Assembly: GCA_049614485.1 (NCBI GenBank)
Contig: JBMZDR010000022.1
Location: 1-32,018 of the forward strand
Direction of reading: 5' to 3'
Length of the DNA: 32,018 bases
Origin: GCA-2733415 sp049614485
Lineage (GTDB): Bacteria > Bacteroidota > Bacteroidia > Flavobacteriales > Flavobacteriaceae
The position numbers were made by a program, and so were the translations under genes. Positions 19,270 to 27,050 of the stretch are shown piece after piece (position 1 is the stretch's first letter; every line of letters begins with the position of its first letter). The notes below the pieces were generated by a model that was not told the DNA's origin, made no database searches, and worked only from the letters and a program-made list of their open reading frames with translations.

Positions 19270-19506
19270 TTACTTTTTATCCATTAGGCGTAGAAAGTCT
19301 TCCCCCATTCTTGGGTTAACTTTCTTTATGGCGTTGTATATTCTTCTTGATATTTTTCTAACCTCTTCTTTTTCTTTTGAAGTAGAGTCAGTTCCAAGGT
19401 TTGTATAAAGTCTGCAGTCCATAAATAAAAGTTTATCCAACTTCTTTTTATTCGACCAAGTTTTATACTCCACTATCTTATTTATTGATTCAACTGTATA
19501 GTCCAT
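19270..19506 (-). CDS. Small basic protein of unknown function
   Basis: A 78-residue Lys-rich, helical protein that I do not recognise. The start lies inside the 3' end of the upstream DnaA-like gene, with an overlap of 17 bases. It is preceded by the AATTAAATCA leader motif shared by many - strand genes, even though that leader is coding sequence of the upstream gene. This argues that the start is used. Confidence 0.6.
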   Translation of the reverse strand: MDYTVESINKIVEYKTWSNKKKLDKLLFMDCRLYTNLGTDSTSKEKEEVRKISRRIYNAIKKVNPRMGEDFLRLMDKK

Positions 19507-20023
19507 TGTACATATGATTTAATTTTTTAAGAACCTGCTCCTCGCTACCCTCGTGGGTTCTTTGTCTCACCATTTCAAAGATACTTGAAAATCTTTCACG
19601 GTCTCTTTTAGACTCTAATTGTTCTTTTTTTAGACCTTCTACAAGCGAATATAGTGATTTATTTTCTTTCCGCAAAGAGAATACTTCTTTTATTAACGCA
19701 TCCGTGTCTAAAAGATGTATAGATTCGTCATCTAAATACGTGTCTTGGTATACATTATTAAAGTTTTCTCTGAATTCTGCATCTGTTTTCATATACCATT
19801 CTACATTCTTTAGGTAATGAATTATTGTTGCGTGATTCTTTACGAGCATACGTCCGATACTTGATAGACTGTATCCTCTCTTCTTCATAATGTATGCGAA
19901 TGTCATTCGTGCATTAACATACTTTCTTTCACGACACGGATTATCTATGTCGCATTCAAAATGAAAGTTAACTGCTTTCTTCAGCAGTTCTTTGTGTGTT
20001 GGGGTTATGTGTTCGTTCAACAT
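19490..20023 (-). CDS. DnaA domain IV-like DNA-binding protein with coiled-coil tail
   Basis: I read this from ATG 20023 (MLNEHITPTHKELL, 177 aa) because the shared leader AATTAAATCA lies just upstream; a start at 20053 would add ten residues. Residues 37-77 match the DNA-binding helix-turn-helix of bacterial DnaA: an NARMTFAYIMKKRGYSL helix, then SSIGRMLVKNHATIIHYLKN, equivalent to the IG..F..RDHTTVLHA signature. There is no AAA+ ATPase domain, so it cannot be a full initiator. The C-terminal 90 residues are likely coiled coil. It may bind the phage origin or regulate early genes, or recruit or compete with host DnaA; these are inferences. A second such protein is at 27037. Confidence 0.65.
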   Translation of the reverse strand: MLNEHITPTHKELLKKAVNFHFECDIDNPCRERKYVNARMTFAYIMKKRGYSLSSIGRMLVKNHATIIHYLKNVEWYMKTDAEFRENFNNVYQDTYLDDESIHLLDTDALIKEVFSLRKENKSLYSLVEGLKKEQLESKRDRERFSSIFEMVRQRTHEGSEEQVLKKLNHMYNGLYS

Positions 20024-20339
20024 TATAATATGATTTAATTGTTTTGTTGTCAATTATTGCATCTAAGTATTCATCACATTCAACAAAGTCTATGTCGACT
20101 ATGAGTGGTATCTCTTCATTTTGTTTTAGATATTCTAAAACGTAAAACTTATCTATGGAATAGATGACTCCGTATACTTCTTGAGACCACCCGTTAGATA
20201 CAGGAAGGTACTCAACCACAGAGGCAATGTCATATATCAACTCCTGTCTTGCTTTAAAGGACAAGCCCGTTATCTTATCCCTAAACCAATCGTCAATATC
20301 AAACCTACTCGCCTCTATATACTTCTGTTCTAAATCCAT
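19968..20339 (-). CDS. Acidic protein of unknown function
   Basis: A 123-residue acidic protein (RFDIDDWFRDKITGLSFKARQELIYDIASVVEYL) with no motif I recognise. It overlaps the VRR-NUC gene at its start by 35 bases and the DnaA-like gene at its end by 56 bases. Such overlaps are long but fit the packing of this block. The regular alternation of hydrophobic and charged residues suggests a folded protein. Confidence 0.55.
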   Translation of the reverse strand: MDLEQKYIEASRFDIDDWFRDKITGLSFKARQELIYDIASVVEYLPVSNGWSQEVYGVIYSIDKFYVLEYLKQNEEIPLIVDIDFVECDEYLDAIIDNKTIKSYYNVERTHNPNTQRTAEESS

Positions 20340-20547
20340 ACGTCTCTAATTCTTTTAACCTATACTCTTGAAGCTTAGACAATTTACCCTTAGGTGTTTT
20401 GACTTCACTAAAGATTACATTAGAGTTGGGTGGGATAGCGATGATGTCAGGTATGCCGTTCTTATTTGTCTTGATTAACTTCAATACAAAGTAGCCCTCG
20501 GCCTCGAGTTGCTTTATTCTTTTACTCTGTATTTGTTGTTCGGTCAT
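20305..20547 (-). CDS. VRR-NUC domain nuclease
   Basis: An 80-residue protein made of one VRR-NUC (PD-(D/E)XK) domain. It has an N-terminal helix (IQSKRIKQLEAEGY), a strand, G-I-P-D at 31-34 giving the catalytic Asp, E-V-K at 48-50, and K-L-S-K-L-Q with the conserved Gln at about 60. The length is typical of stand-alone phage VRR-NUC proteins, several of which cut branched DNA. It lies 3 bases after the SNF2-type helicase gene; this pairing is common in phages and suggests joint action on replication or recombination intermediates. Confidence 0.85.
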   Translation of the reverse strand: MTEQQIQSKRIKQLEAEGYFVLKLIKTNKNGIPDIIAIPPNSNVIFSEVKTPKGKLSKLQEYRLKELETYGFRTEVYRGE

Positions 20548-20550
20548 CTA

Positions 20551-22002
20551 TTACAAATTTAGCAAATCCTTTTTAAAGTGATTAACAGTATAGTCTTTCT
20601 TCTTTGATACCGCTTTGTATATCTCTTTTTCTATTCCTCCTTTAGAGAATATCCAATACACATCTGACTCAAGTCTATCCTTTGTTGTCATCCTATCTCT
20701 GCTCTGCCAATAACTTGTTGCAGAGAAATCTATGTTGTAGTATACAAGAGCATCTGCTTTTCGTAAGGATATACCCTCACGTCCGCTAACGATTTGTAAG
20801 GCTATACTCTTACCTGTGTCTTCAAAGACACTAAGTTCTGTTGTCAAGTTTTCTTCTCCAAATACTTGACGTAGTGCATTAAGTTCTTCCTTGAATTTGT
20901 AGAAGATTCCTATCTTCTTTCCTTTGAATTTCTCTTTTATAAATTCTGCTTTGCTTGTATCAAGAACAGTAGAGTTTCCTGACTCAAACTTTATTGTACC
21001 TGAGTATAGCTGATGAAGTTTCATCATAAGTTTCACAGGAGTATCAGCTAATATAACCTCATCCTTCCCCTCTACCACTAAGTTCTTTTTTAGTTTAGCA
21101 GTAAGGGTGTAGATAATTGGCTGAAGTTCTACCTCAAGCACGTGTTCCCTTGTGTCAACCTTAAAGCCTGCCTCCTTTTGTGAGTATGATATGGTGTGCT
21201 GCTTCATTGCATCTAATATGGTATCCATTCCGTTGGAGTAATCCTTAATCATCAAACCATTTATCCTTCTCTCTCTAACATTCACGTAGTTATCACAGAA
21301 TCTGTAGAAGTTTTTGTATGAGGTGAATGGATTTTTCTTTATGCCATACACTTGATGATACATCTGACTATATGATTCAGGAGTTGGCGTACCTGACAAT
21401 AGTATTACGTATGGCTGATGCTTTGATATGATTTCCTTTACTTGCTTTGCACGTTTACTTGGCTTTGGAAATGCACCCATACTGTGTGCCTCGTCAAGTA
21501 TTATAAGTTGATACTTACCTGTATCTTCAACCTTGTGTAGTGATTCGTAGTTGATTACATCTAACTCAAAGTCAGGAGCAAGTAGTTCATAGTCACCCTC
21601 GATACTTGATATAGCTTTCTTTTTTGTAACAAACAAAACGTGGTCCACGTTCATAAGGTTCGCTGCACTTAGACTTGTCAATGTCTTTCCTGTTCTTACC
21701 TCCATAGCAAGATACACAAACCCGTTGGTGAATAGGTGTATACAAGAATCGGTGGCTATCTTTTTCTGATAATCTCTTAGTGTTATTTTACATTGCTTTT
21801 CTTCCATTTGTTTTTTGTAGTAGGCAACAGAATTGTTTGCCATTTCTTTTATCTCAGGGTAGACCTCGTATCTATCTATTCTAATCTTCTTAGCATTACG
21901 ACCTCTTCCCTGTGTTATTTCTTTCTTCTTGTTTAGTATACCCTGCAATAACAATGCTTGATTGTACATCATCTCATTACTATATCCCGGGATGCGTGGC
22001 AT
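20551..22002 (-). CDS. SNF2/SF2-type DNA helicase
   Basis: Read from ATG 22002 (MPRIPGYSNEMM, 483 aa) because this ATG overlaps the upstream stop as TAATG; the start at 22038 would overlap the upstream gene by 37 bases. The SF2 motifs are clear: Q-like LRDYQKK, Walker A EVRTGKT (Lys at about 106), DEAH at about 170-173, LSGTPTPES at about 203, and C-terminal VSGREGISL and QSRDRM arginine-finger motifs. It is an ATP-driven DNA translocase or helicase acting in replication or recombination. The next gene is a VRR-NUC nuclease. A dispersed palindrome lies in the coding sequence between motifs IV and V. Confidence 0.9.
   Translation of the reverse strand: MPRIPGYSNEMMYNQALLLQGILNKKKEITQGRGRNAKKIRIDRYEVYPEIKEMANNSVAYYKKQMEEKQCKITLRDYQKKIATDSCIHLFTNGFVYLAMEVRTGKTLTSLSAANLMNVDHVLFVTKKKAISSIEGDYELLAPDFELDVINYESLHKVEDTGKYQLIILDEAHSMGAFPKPSKRAKQVKEIISKHQPYVILLSGTPTPESYSQMYHQVYGIKKNPFTSYKNFYRFCDNYVNVRERRINGLMIKDYSNGMDTILDAMKQHTISYSQKEAGFKVDTREHVLEVELQPIIYTLTAKLKKNLVVEGKDEVILADTPVKLMMKLHQLYSGTIKFESGNSTVLDTSKAEFIKEKFKGKKIGIFYKFKEELNALRQVFGEENLTTELSVFEDTGKSIALQIVSGREGISLRKADALVYYNIDFSATSYWQSRDRMTTKDRLESDVYWIFSKGGIEKEIYKAVSKKKDYTVNHFKKDLLNL
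20816..20831 (-). repeat. Dispersed palindrome copy 4, inside helicase gene
   Basis: On the - (coding) strand it reads GTGTCTTTGAAGACAC, in frame as S-V-F-E-D-T. This is one of two copies whose centre is TG rather than CA on the transcribed sense strand. The reading frame also differs from the other in-gene copies. Confidence 0.9.
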
Positions 22003-22238
22003 TATTTTGAGTCTATTATCTTTTTTAGTTCTATACATTTCTCATACTCTTCAATTGATTGGAAGTAATAAATCATATTTGTTACCTCCTCTTTCTTTAA
22101 CGGCTTAGCAGGATTGTGAACGAGAAACCCAAAGTCTGTTATGAGTATCTCGCCCGCATCCATTTGGTTTACAATGATGTCATATGAATTTCTCATAGCA
22201 ACATCAAGTATGTAGTCATCATCCAAGTAATCCATCAT
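22002..22238 (-). CDS. Small acidic protein of unknown function
   Basis: A 78-residue acidic protein (MMDYLDDDYILDVAMRNSYD) with no motif I recognise. Its start overlaps the primase-helicase stop (ATGA) and its end overlaps the helicase start (TAATG), so three genes are chained. It may be an accessory factor of one of the two helicases; that is inferred only from position. Confidence 0.6.
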   Translation of the reverse strand: MMDYLDDDYILDVAMRNSYDIIVNQMDAGEILITDFGFLVHNPAKPLKKEEVTNMIYYFQSIEEYEKCIELKKIIDSK

Positions 22239-24652
22239 AGTTCCATTGTTTGTTGTGGCTCTACCTGTGGCTTAGGAATTATTCTTAACCATCTTCCGCT
22301 TGGGTCACGTCCCTCTTCGGGCTGCATACCTGTGGTGAACAATGCATAAGCAACGAGCCACTTATAGAATCTTGTACGTGATATAGTCATCTTTGCCTTA
22401 GGCCCGTAGTCAGGATACTCACTAATGAATTCTAAGTACAGGTCTTGCTTCATAAGTTTATGTCCTTCACGTAGCATTTGATTCTTTTGGTTACCCTGCA
22501 CTAATCCACACCACTCAATGAAGTCGTGTGAAGTTTCTGCTGATAGTTGTCGCACCTGTAGGTTAACAAACTTACTCTTAACTAACCCTGTTGTTAGATA
22601 ATTTCTCAAACATTCAACCATATAGTTGTCAAACAAACACCAATCATCATCATCCCAATCTGCAAAGAAGTGTTTACCAAACTCATCCAATGGTGTATTG
22701 TTTTTGTTGTAGTGTTGGTGAAGTTCAATCTCCCACTTACGTCTTGCAAATGAATTACCACTACCCTTGATTGCGTAGTTCGTGGTGATTGCAATCTTAG
22801 GAGACTTTGCAAATGGTATCTTGATTGCATCCTTGTTCTTCTTCTCTAAGGTAAGACCCTCTGTTACCACAGAGAATAATCTTTCAAAGTCAAAGTTCTT
22901 TTTAACATCATCAAAGCATAGCACTTGCGTATCTGCTGAGACTGTCTGATATGGAAACGAGCGCTCGAAAGCAAATGCTTTACCATCAATAACGACAAGC
23001 TTTTTCATTTGAGATAGGGCGTTCATAAACAAACCTTTACCTGTACCTCCCTCGGGATTGTCGCTAATCACCTCATCGTTTAGTATTACTGCAGGGCAGT
23101 ATGATAAGTTCTTGTATCCGTGCATCAAGAATCCAATGGTACTTTCCATTGTTTGAATTCTGTTGGCATCATCGCCACAGATACGTGAGATAAACTTTCT
23201 ATACACGCACTCATCAAACTCACAGATATTAAACTTACGGTCAATCACGTGGTCTTTCCAAACGTATCCACCGAGGTCTAAGTAATCAATAGGTTCAACC
23301 GCATCCTTGGTAATCCTAACTGCGCAGTTCTTGTAGTACAGGTATGATGTATCCTTGGTGTCCTCAATAAAGTAGATGTCAATTGTATTGAGCAGCGTAA
23401 GAAACTCTTCTCTAAAATATCTTACGTTGTCTGCAAAATAATTATAGATGCTGAGGTCATCCAAATCAATCAGGTGATTCAAGATAAAATCCTTTATCTC
23501 CTTCTCTGATGTATGGTCAATGAGGTTGTTTGTTACACGTACAAACACGTAGTTCTTACCGCCTTCAGGACAATACTTGTAGAACCCATTGTCTTCTAAG
23601 AATTGTTTGAATAGAATATGTACAATCTTTATCACACCCTTATCACTCTTTGTCCAAAAGCTTTGTGCCGAGTTCTCCTTTTCTACTCTGTTAATTACAG
23701 ACTCGATTGTCTCGCCATCAAGACCCGACTCTTCCAATTGATGGCGGACTTCCTTTTTTGATACACCCCTCCGTAGTTTAGTTTTTATTTGGTTTACCCT
23801 GTCCTCGTCTTCGTAATACTTCGTACCAAAGTTGCTTGAGTTTGCATATGCTGAATCAATTGTACGTGTAATCTCTGACTGAGGAAAGTCTTGAGTAGCG
23901 TATTGATTTAGTACGTATCCTGCTAATGATTTATTGATACCGTAGTCATTGAATGCCATTGCTAATACAAAACAGTTTTGGTTTCTCTGACCCTCAACCA
24001 TTGGATACTTCTTTGCCCACCACTTTACAAGAATGTCAACCACCTTGTTCTCATCCGTGATTGGGATGGTTGGTCTGTCTCTGTGTGAATGTACCTCTGT
24101 GTATTCAGGCTCATCTACCTTGTCCCATACAGAAGAGTTCTCATTGATATAGATTAGCGGGTCATACGATTCATAACACACACGTGATACGTTCTTACAC
24201 ATCTTATCAAAGTGTGGTGAATCAAAGTGTTTCTGTAGTGCGTTGAAATAGTTAACGTGATTGTCTACGTCTGCAGGTATTTTAACCAACGCCTTTAATC
24301 CATTACCTGATGGAGAAATAAATACAGAAAAAATGTATTTGTCTTTGGTTAGGTTCTCCTTGTCTTGGAGTAGTTCCTTTTTCTTTTCGTAGTCATCAAA
24401 GTCTAAACAAATAAAACCGCTATGGTCAATCAATGATTGGTCGGTTCTCTTTGTAAACTTACCACTAAAGCAAATTGCAGGTAGCATTTTCTTTAGTTCG
24501 TTGCGCTCGGTTTTATTTTTCTCCAAGCGTATGCGCTTGATTAAATCTTTCTGCGCCCCATTTTTTATTCTGTTGAGTACAACCCCAACCTCTCTGTGAA
24601 ATGGTGTCTCTGTTTCTTTAATGTTTTTGAATATGGTGATTGTTCCTGTCAT
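22235..24652 (-). CDS. Primase-helicase (BT4734-like N-terminus, D5/SF3-like helicase)
   Basis: An 805-residue protein. The N-terminal part (about 60-170) has SGFICLDFDD and FSVFISPSGNGLKALVKI, the pattern of BT4734/VirE-type N-terminal domains that replace or accompany primase domains in Bacteroidota elements. A helical linker of PriCT type follows at about 210-275. The C-terminal half is an SF3/D5-like ATPase with Walker A NPEGGTGKG (Lys at about 539), Walker B VLCFDDV at about 577, and ITTNYAIKGSGNSFARRKWE as the SF3 motif C/arginine region. It would prime and unwind DNA at the phage origin. The start carries the TTAAATCA leader. A terminator upstream means it needs its own promoter in the AT-rich gap before it. 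Confidence 0.85.
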   Translation of the reverse strand: MTGTITIFKNIKETETPFHREVGVVLNRIKNGAQKDLIKRIRLEKNKTERNELKKMLPAICFSGKFTKRTDQSLIDHSGFICLDFDDYEKKKELLQDKENLTKDKYIFSVFISPSGNGLKALVKIPADVDNHVNYFNALQKHFDSPHFDKMCKNVSRVCYESYDPLIYINENSSVWDKVDEPEYTEVHSHRDRPTIPITDENKVVDILVKWWAKKYPMVEGQRNQNCFVLAMAFNDYGINKSLAGYVLNQYATQDFPQSEITRTIDSAYANSSNFGTKYYEDEDRVNQIKTKLRRGVSKKEVRHQLEESGLDGETIESVINRVEKENSAQSFWTKSDKGVIKIVHILFKQFLEDNGFYKYCPEGGKNYVFVRVTNNLIDHTSEKEIKDFILNHLIDLDDLSIYNYFADNVRYFREEFLTLLNTIDIYFIEDTKDTSYLYYKNCAVRITKDAVEPIDYLDLGGYVWKDHVIDRKFNICEFDECVYRKFISRICGDDANRIQTMESTIGFLMHGYKNLSYCPAVILNDEVISDNPEGGTGKGLFMNALSQMKKLVVIDGKAFAFERSFPYQTVSADTQVLCFDDVKKNFDFERLFSVVTEGLTLEKKNKDAIKIPFAKSPKIAITTNYAIKGSGNSFARRKWEIELHQHYNKNNTPLDEFGKHFFADWDDDDWCLFDNYMVECLRNYLTTGLVKSKFVNLQVRQLSAETSHDFIEWCGLVQGNQKNQMLREGHKLMKQDLYLEFISEYPDYGPKAKMTISRTRFYKWLVAYALFTTGMQPEEGRDPSGRWLRIIPKPQVEPQQTMEL

Positions 24653-24816
24653 TACTGTGCTGATTTAATGTTGATTTTGATTTTGTAACTAATTGATTTT
24701 CAGTAACCCTGTCGTTAATGTCGTTTTTATTTTCCTGATATGAAGAAATAAAAAAATAAATATATAATTACTACTACTACTATTAGAGTAAAAAAATATC
24801 GGCAGGATTTATAGCC
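24653..24816. other. AT-rich gap upstream of primase; possible origin or promoter region
   Basis: This is the longest clear gene gap in the window, bounded by the primase start and the terminator of the SSB-like gene. It is very AT-rich and holds poly-A/T runs, a (TAC)n stretch near 24767-24785, a GTCGTT direct repeat near 24711-24725, and several TGATTTTGATTTT stretches. No clean TAnnTTTG promoter is visible; TATATTTA on the - strand is one base off. A primase-adjacent origin is possible but unproven. Confidence 0.35.
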
Positions 24817-24841
24817 AAAAAAAGGGGAGCGGACTCCCCTT
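24817..24841 (-). terminator. Intrinsic terminator after the SSB-like gene
   Basis: On the - strand AAGGGGAG and CTCCCCTT form an 8-bp stem with a 4-base loop (TCCG), followed directly by seven T bases, counting on from the stem's final Ts. It lies 19 bases after the SSB-like stop. A clear intrinsic terminator. Confidence 0.9.
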
Positions 24842-24860
24842 CCTTTGCTATAGTAGTTGG

Positions 24861-25145
24861 TTAGAACGGCAGGTCAGGTTCTGTTTCCTGTTGCACCGCC
24901 TGTTGTTGAGGTGCTTGTGCCTGTGTGTTCTGTGGTTTGGCCTCCCAAGTGTCTAACTCGCAGTAATACTTACCGCTCTTTGAAAGTTTTACATCAAGGT
25001 TTACCCAACCATTTTTAGCATTGGACTTCATCCATACGACTGCATCCTCTACTTTAATTGACATACGTCCCACGACAAAGTCGGGGGCATTTTCGTTTCT
25101 CTTGAAAGAGAAACCATCTGCAAAGATTTTTTCTTGTTGTTGCAT
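24861..25145 (-). CDS. SSB-like single-stranded DNA-binding protein
   Basis: Read from ATG 25145 (MQQQEKIFADGFSFKRNENA, 94 aa), which follows an A-rich leader; a longer reading from 25217 would run back through the small upstream reading frame. A short beta-rich body (FVVGRMSIKVEDAVVWMKSN, then GWVNLDVKLSKSGKYYCELDTW) is followed by a Gln/Ala/Pro linker and an acidic-hydrophobic tip EPDLPF. This tail matches the protein-binding tip of SSB proteins (DDIPF type). The body is shorter than E. coli SSB, as in many phage versions. It follows the exonuclease and annealing genes, fitting a recombination module. An intrinsic terminator follows. Confidence 0.7.
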   Translation of the reverse strand: MQQQEKIFADGFSFKRNENAPDFVVGRMSIKVEDAVVWMKSNAKNGWVNLDVKLSKSGKYYCELDTWEAKPQNTQAQAPQQQAVQQETEPDLPF

Positions 25146-25149
25146 AATA

Positions 25150-25254
25150 CTAATTAATTTTAATTTGTCGCTCCAATGTATTGATAAGTTCGAGAATGAC
25201 AATGTCTTTCTCTTCACGTGTTCTGCAGGACATTGGAACAGTAACCCACATCAT
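25150..25254 (-). CDS. Possible 34-aa small protein
   Basis: Between the RecE-like and SSB-like genes the - strand has ATG ATG at 25254/25251 leading a frame of 34 residues that ends in TAG 4 bases before the SSB-like ATG. The C-terminal half (REEKDIVILELINTLERQIKIN) is a plausible amphipathic helix. The frame stays open upstream to the GTG of the palindrome at 25284, but ATG is the more likely start. The tight junction with the next gene supports it; the short length limits confidence. Confidence 0.4.
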   Translation of the reverse strand: MMWVTVPMSCRTREEKDIVILELINTLERQIKIN

Positions 25255-25268
25255 ACGTCTTTTCTTTG

Positions 25269-25284
25269 GTGTCTTTGAAGACAC
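25269..25284 (-). repeat. Dispersed palindrome copy 5
   Basis: On the - strand it reads exact GTGTCTTCAAAGACAC, 4 bases after the RecE-like stop and 14 bases before the small ATG at 25254. A TAAATTTG stretch (25284-25291) overlaps its first base and could be a -7 box, though the -33 position has TTT rather than TTG. Confidence 0.9.
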
Positions 25285-25288
25285 AAAT

Positions 25289-26020
25289 TTATAGATAGTC
25301 TTCCACATAATAAAAGTTTATATCATCAGTAGCATCATCGCTAAAGAATTTATGGTAGACTTCAACCGCTCGCTTGACTTTATCCCGGCCACCTTTAACA
25401 AACTCTTCAGTCGGTCTGAAGATTCCGAGCATCTCATTGGTCTTGTCAATCACATAGAATACTAATGGTTTACCAAATAGTTGTTGGTAGATATAGCATT
25501 GGCTATCATAGTTGTACTTACGTGCCGACCACTTGAAATCAGATATCTTGCTTGTCGTCTTGATGTCAATTAGCATCTCAGGGTGTACGATATCTGCCTT
25601 ACCCTTCCACATTAATCCTTCAATCTCTCCAACGGCAGGCACTTCATACTCGTTGCCATCGTTTCTGATGTCATCATAGAAATCCATATTGCCCATCATC
25701 ACGTCAACAAGTTTACGAATCTGTAGATTCTCTTTCTCAAGTAGAGCAAACTCAAGATTCTTTTCTGCGATAAACTCCTTGTATGCTTTGGTGTTGCGGG
25801 AAGATACATCCACAAACTCCCACTCCTCTGCCTTGTGTGGCTCAAGAATGAGTTGGTGGAAGAGCCGACCCTGAGCGAATGCTTGGTTATCGGCTCGGCT
25901 CACACCAAACTCTTTGGGATTGGTTAGTAGTGTACCTATGTCTGAATTGGAAAGGTATTGCTTTCCAAACTCTCCGTAGTATTGAGAGTCGTCTTTAAGT
26001 TTTTCTAAAACACTATCCAT
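25289..26020 (-). CDS. RecE-like exonuclease (PD-(D/E)XK)
   Basis: A 243-residue protein with the motifs of the exodeoxyribonuclease VIII/RecE C-terminal family: YLSNSDIGTLLTNP near the N-terminus, GRLFHQLILEP at 51-61 (His 55), GKADIVHPEMLIDIKTT at 140-156 (Asp 143, Asp 152, Lys 154), and QCYIYQQ at about 174-180, the Q-x-x-x-Y-type motif of RecB-family nucleases. It would resect double-stranded ends to give 3' single strands for the annealing protein encoded immediately before it. One base separates the two genes. The length fits the family's stand-alone phage members. Confidence 0.85.
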   Translation of the reverse strand: MDSVLEKLKDDSQYYGEFGKQYLSNSDIGTLLTNPKEFGVSRADNQAFAQGRLFHQLILEPHKAEEWEFVDVSSRNTKAYKEFIAEKNLEFALLEKENLQIRKLVDVMMGNMDFYDDIRNDGNEYEVPAVGEIEGLMWKGKADIVHPEMLIDIKTTSKISDFKWSARKYNYDSQCYIYQQLFGKPLVFYVIDKTNEMLGIFRPTEEFVKGGRDKVKRAVEVYHKFFSDDATDDINFYYVEDYL

Positions 26021-26021
26021 C

Positions 26022-26636
26022 TTAATTCGATTTAATTACGTTAGCGATTTCTTTCTTAGCTGCCGCACCAATCTTGTACTTGCGCTGCAGTTGGTCACCG
26101 ATTTTCTTGAGTCCAAGTTGCTTGTTCTCAGATACATACTTGAGAACCTTAACCCAATTCTCATCGTCAACCTTTAGTTCAATCAGCGTTGGCTTAGTCG
26201 TTGGCTTAGTCGTTGGCTTAGTCGTTACCATTTCGGGAACATCTTCGCCTGTCCAAAGAGACAACCCAAGACCGTGCATTGCAATTGCTTTTGCAGTAGA
26301 ACGTTGGATAGTTTTGTTTACATCTGTAGCGGTTACCTTATCTACAGGTAGCGCATTGTTTCTGTAGTCCATCACAGGTAGGTAGTCGATATGTTCCATA
26401 CCATCTACTGTGATGCCGACCTTTACCCAAGCCGAACGACCATCGGTAAAGTAGTTCCATCCTGTTGCAGGGTCTTCGTAAACATTACGAGTTGCTTCAG
26501 GATAGTTTTGCTTGAGCATATGCCAAGCGTTAGCCCAAGACAGATAGTCCATCTGTCCTTTTCTCTCAACCTTTTCACGCACGTTGATTGCTGAAAGGTT
26601 TGCATAAGTTGATTTTGATTTGACTGTGTTTGCCAT
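26022..26636 (-). CDS. DUF1071 (Sak3-type) single-strand annealing protein
   Basis: A 204-residue protein. YLSWANAW at 31-38, DYLPVMDYRNNALP at 84-97, then the DVNKTIQRSTAKAIAMHGLGLSLW helix at 105-128 and GED match the DUF1071 family, a group of phage recombinases that anneal single strands. A Thr-Lys-Pro repeat linker (about 139-150) leads to a C-terminal helical region (about 155-204). It lies directly before the RecE-like exonuclease and close to the SSB-like gene, a RecET-like set. Its leader carries the AATTAAATTAAAT motif. Confident on family; catalytic details are not visible in sequence. Confidence 0.85.
   Translation of the reverse strand: MANTVKSKSTYANLSAINVREKVERKGQMDYLSWANAWHMLKQNYPEATRNVYEDPATGWNYFTDGRSAWVKVGITVDGMEHIDYLPVMDYRNNALPVDKVTATDVNKTIQRSTAKAIAMHGLGLSLWTGEDVPEMVTTKPTTKPTTKPTLIELKVDDENWVKVLKYVSENKQLGLKKIGDQLQRKYKIGAAAKKEIANVIKSN
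26188..26227 (-). repeat. 12-bp tandem repeat encoding Lys-Pro-Thr-Thr linker
   Basis: Three perfect copies of GTTGGCTTAGTC (+ strand) and a partial fourth encode repeated T-K-P-T. It forms the linker of the annealing protein. Perfect copies suggest recent expansion, so linker length may vary between relatives. Confidence 0.9.
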
Positions 26637-26642
26637 TTGAAT

Positions 26643-27050
26643 TTAATTTAATTGATTTAACTTTTCTTTGATTTCGTTGTACCGATTAAGTATCCTCTCT
26701 CGATATGATTTGTATGACTGTATTGTCTTCTTACTATTCTTACCATTGACCTCATTCCTGATTCTTTCTTGAATGCTATCAAGTTTTGTACGATAGTTAG
26801 ACAAAGCTACAACATAAACTCCATTTCTCCAACCTTTTTTGTGAAAAACTTCAAGTTCTTGTGGATTAATCTTGGAATAGTAGTTGCCTCCCCTCATTGT
26901 ATTCAGGATTACAACCTCTGTTGTTTCGTCATCTCTTACAATCTTAACTCCGTAAACGAGTCTTGATTTGTACCCATCACCATCAAGGATTACTGCGTAC
27001 TCATCTTCTAAAGATTGATTCCACACATCCTCTAAACTATATCGCTTCAT
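26643..27050 (-). CDS. Protein of unknown function
   Basis: A 135-residue protein. The N-terminal half is beta-rich (DEYAVILDGDGYKSRLVYGVKIV, VVILNTMRGGNYY), the C-terminal half a basic helix (about 90-135). I do not recognise it. Its start overlaps the end of the DnaA-like gene by 14 bases, and the leader motif TTAAATCA (27059-27066 on the + strand as TGATTTAA) lies inside that gene, which supports the start. Confidence 0.6.
   Translation of the reverse strand: MKRYSLEDVWNQSLEDEYAVILDGDGYKSRLVYGVKIVRDDETTEVVILNTMRGGNYYSKINPQELEVFHKKGWRNGVYVVALSNYRTKLDSIQERIRNEVNGKNSKKTIQSYKSYRERILNRYNEIKEKLNQLN

Noticed and set aside
20552..20559. TAAATTTG on the - strand before the VRR-NUC gene as a promoter.
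   Set aside because: It is coding sequence of the helicase end, has no TTG at the right distance, and would start transcription on the ATG.
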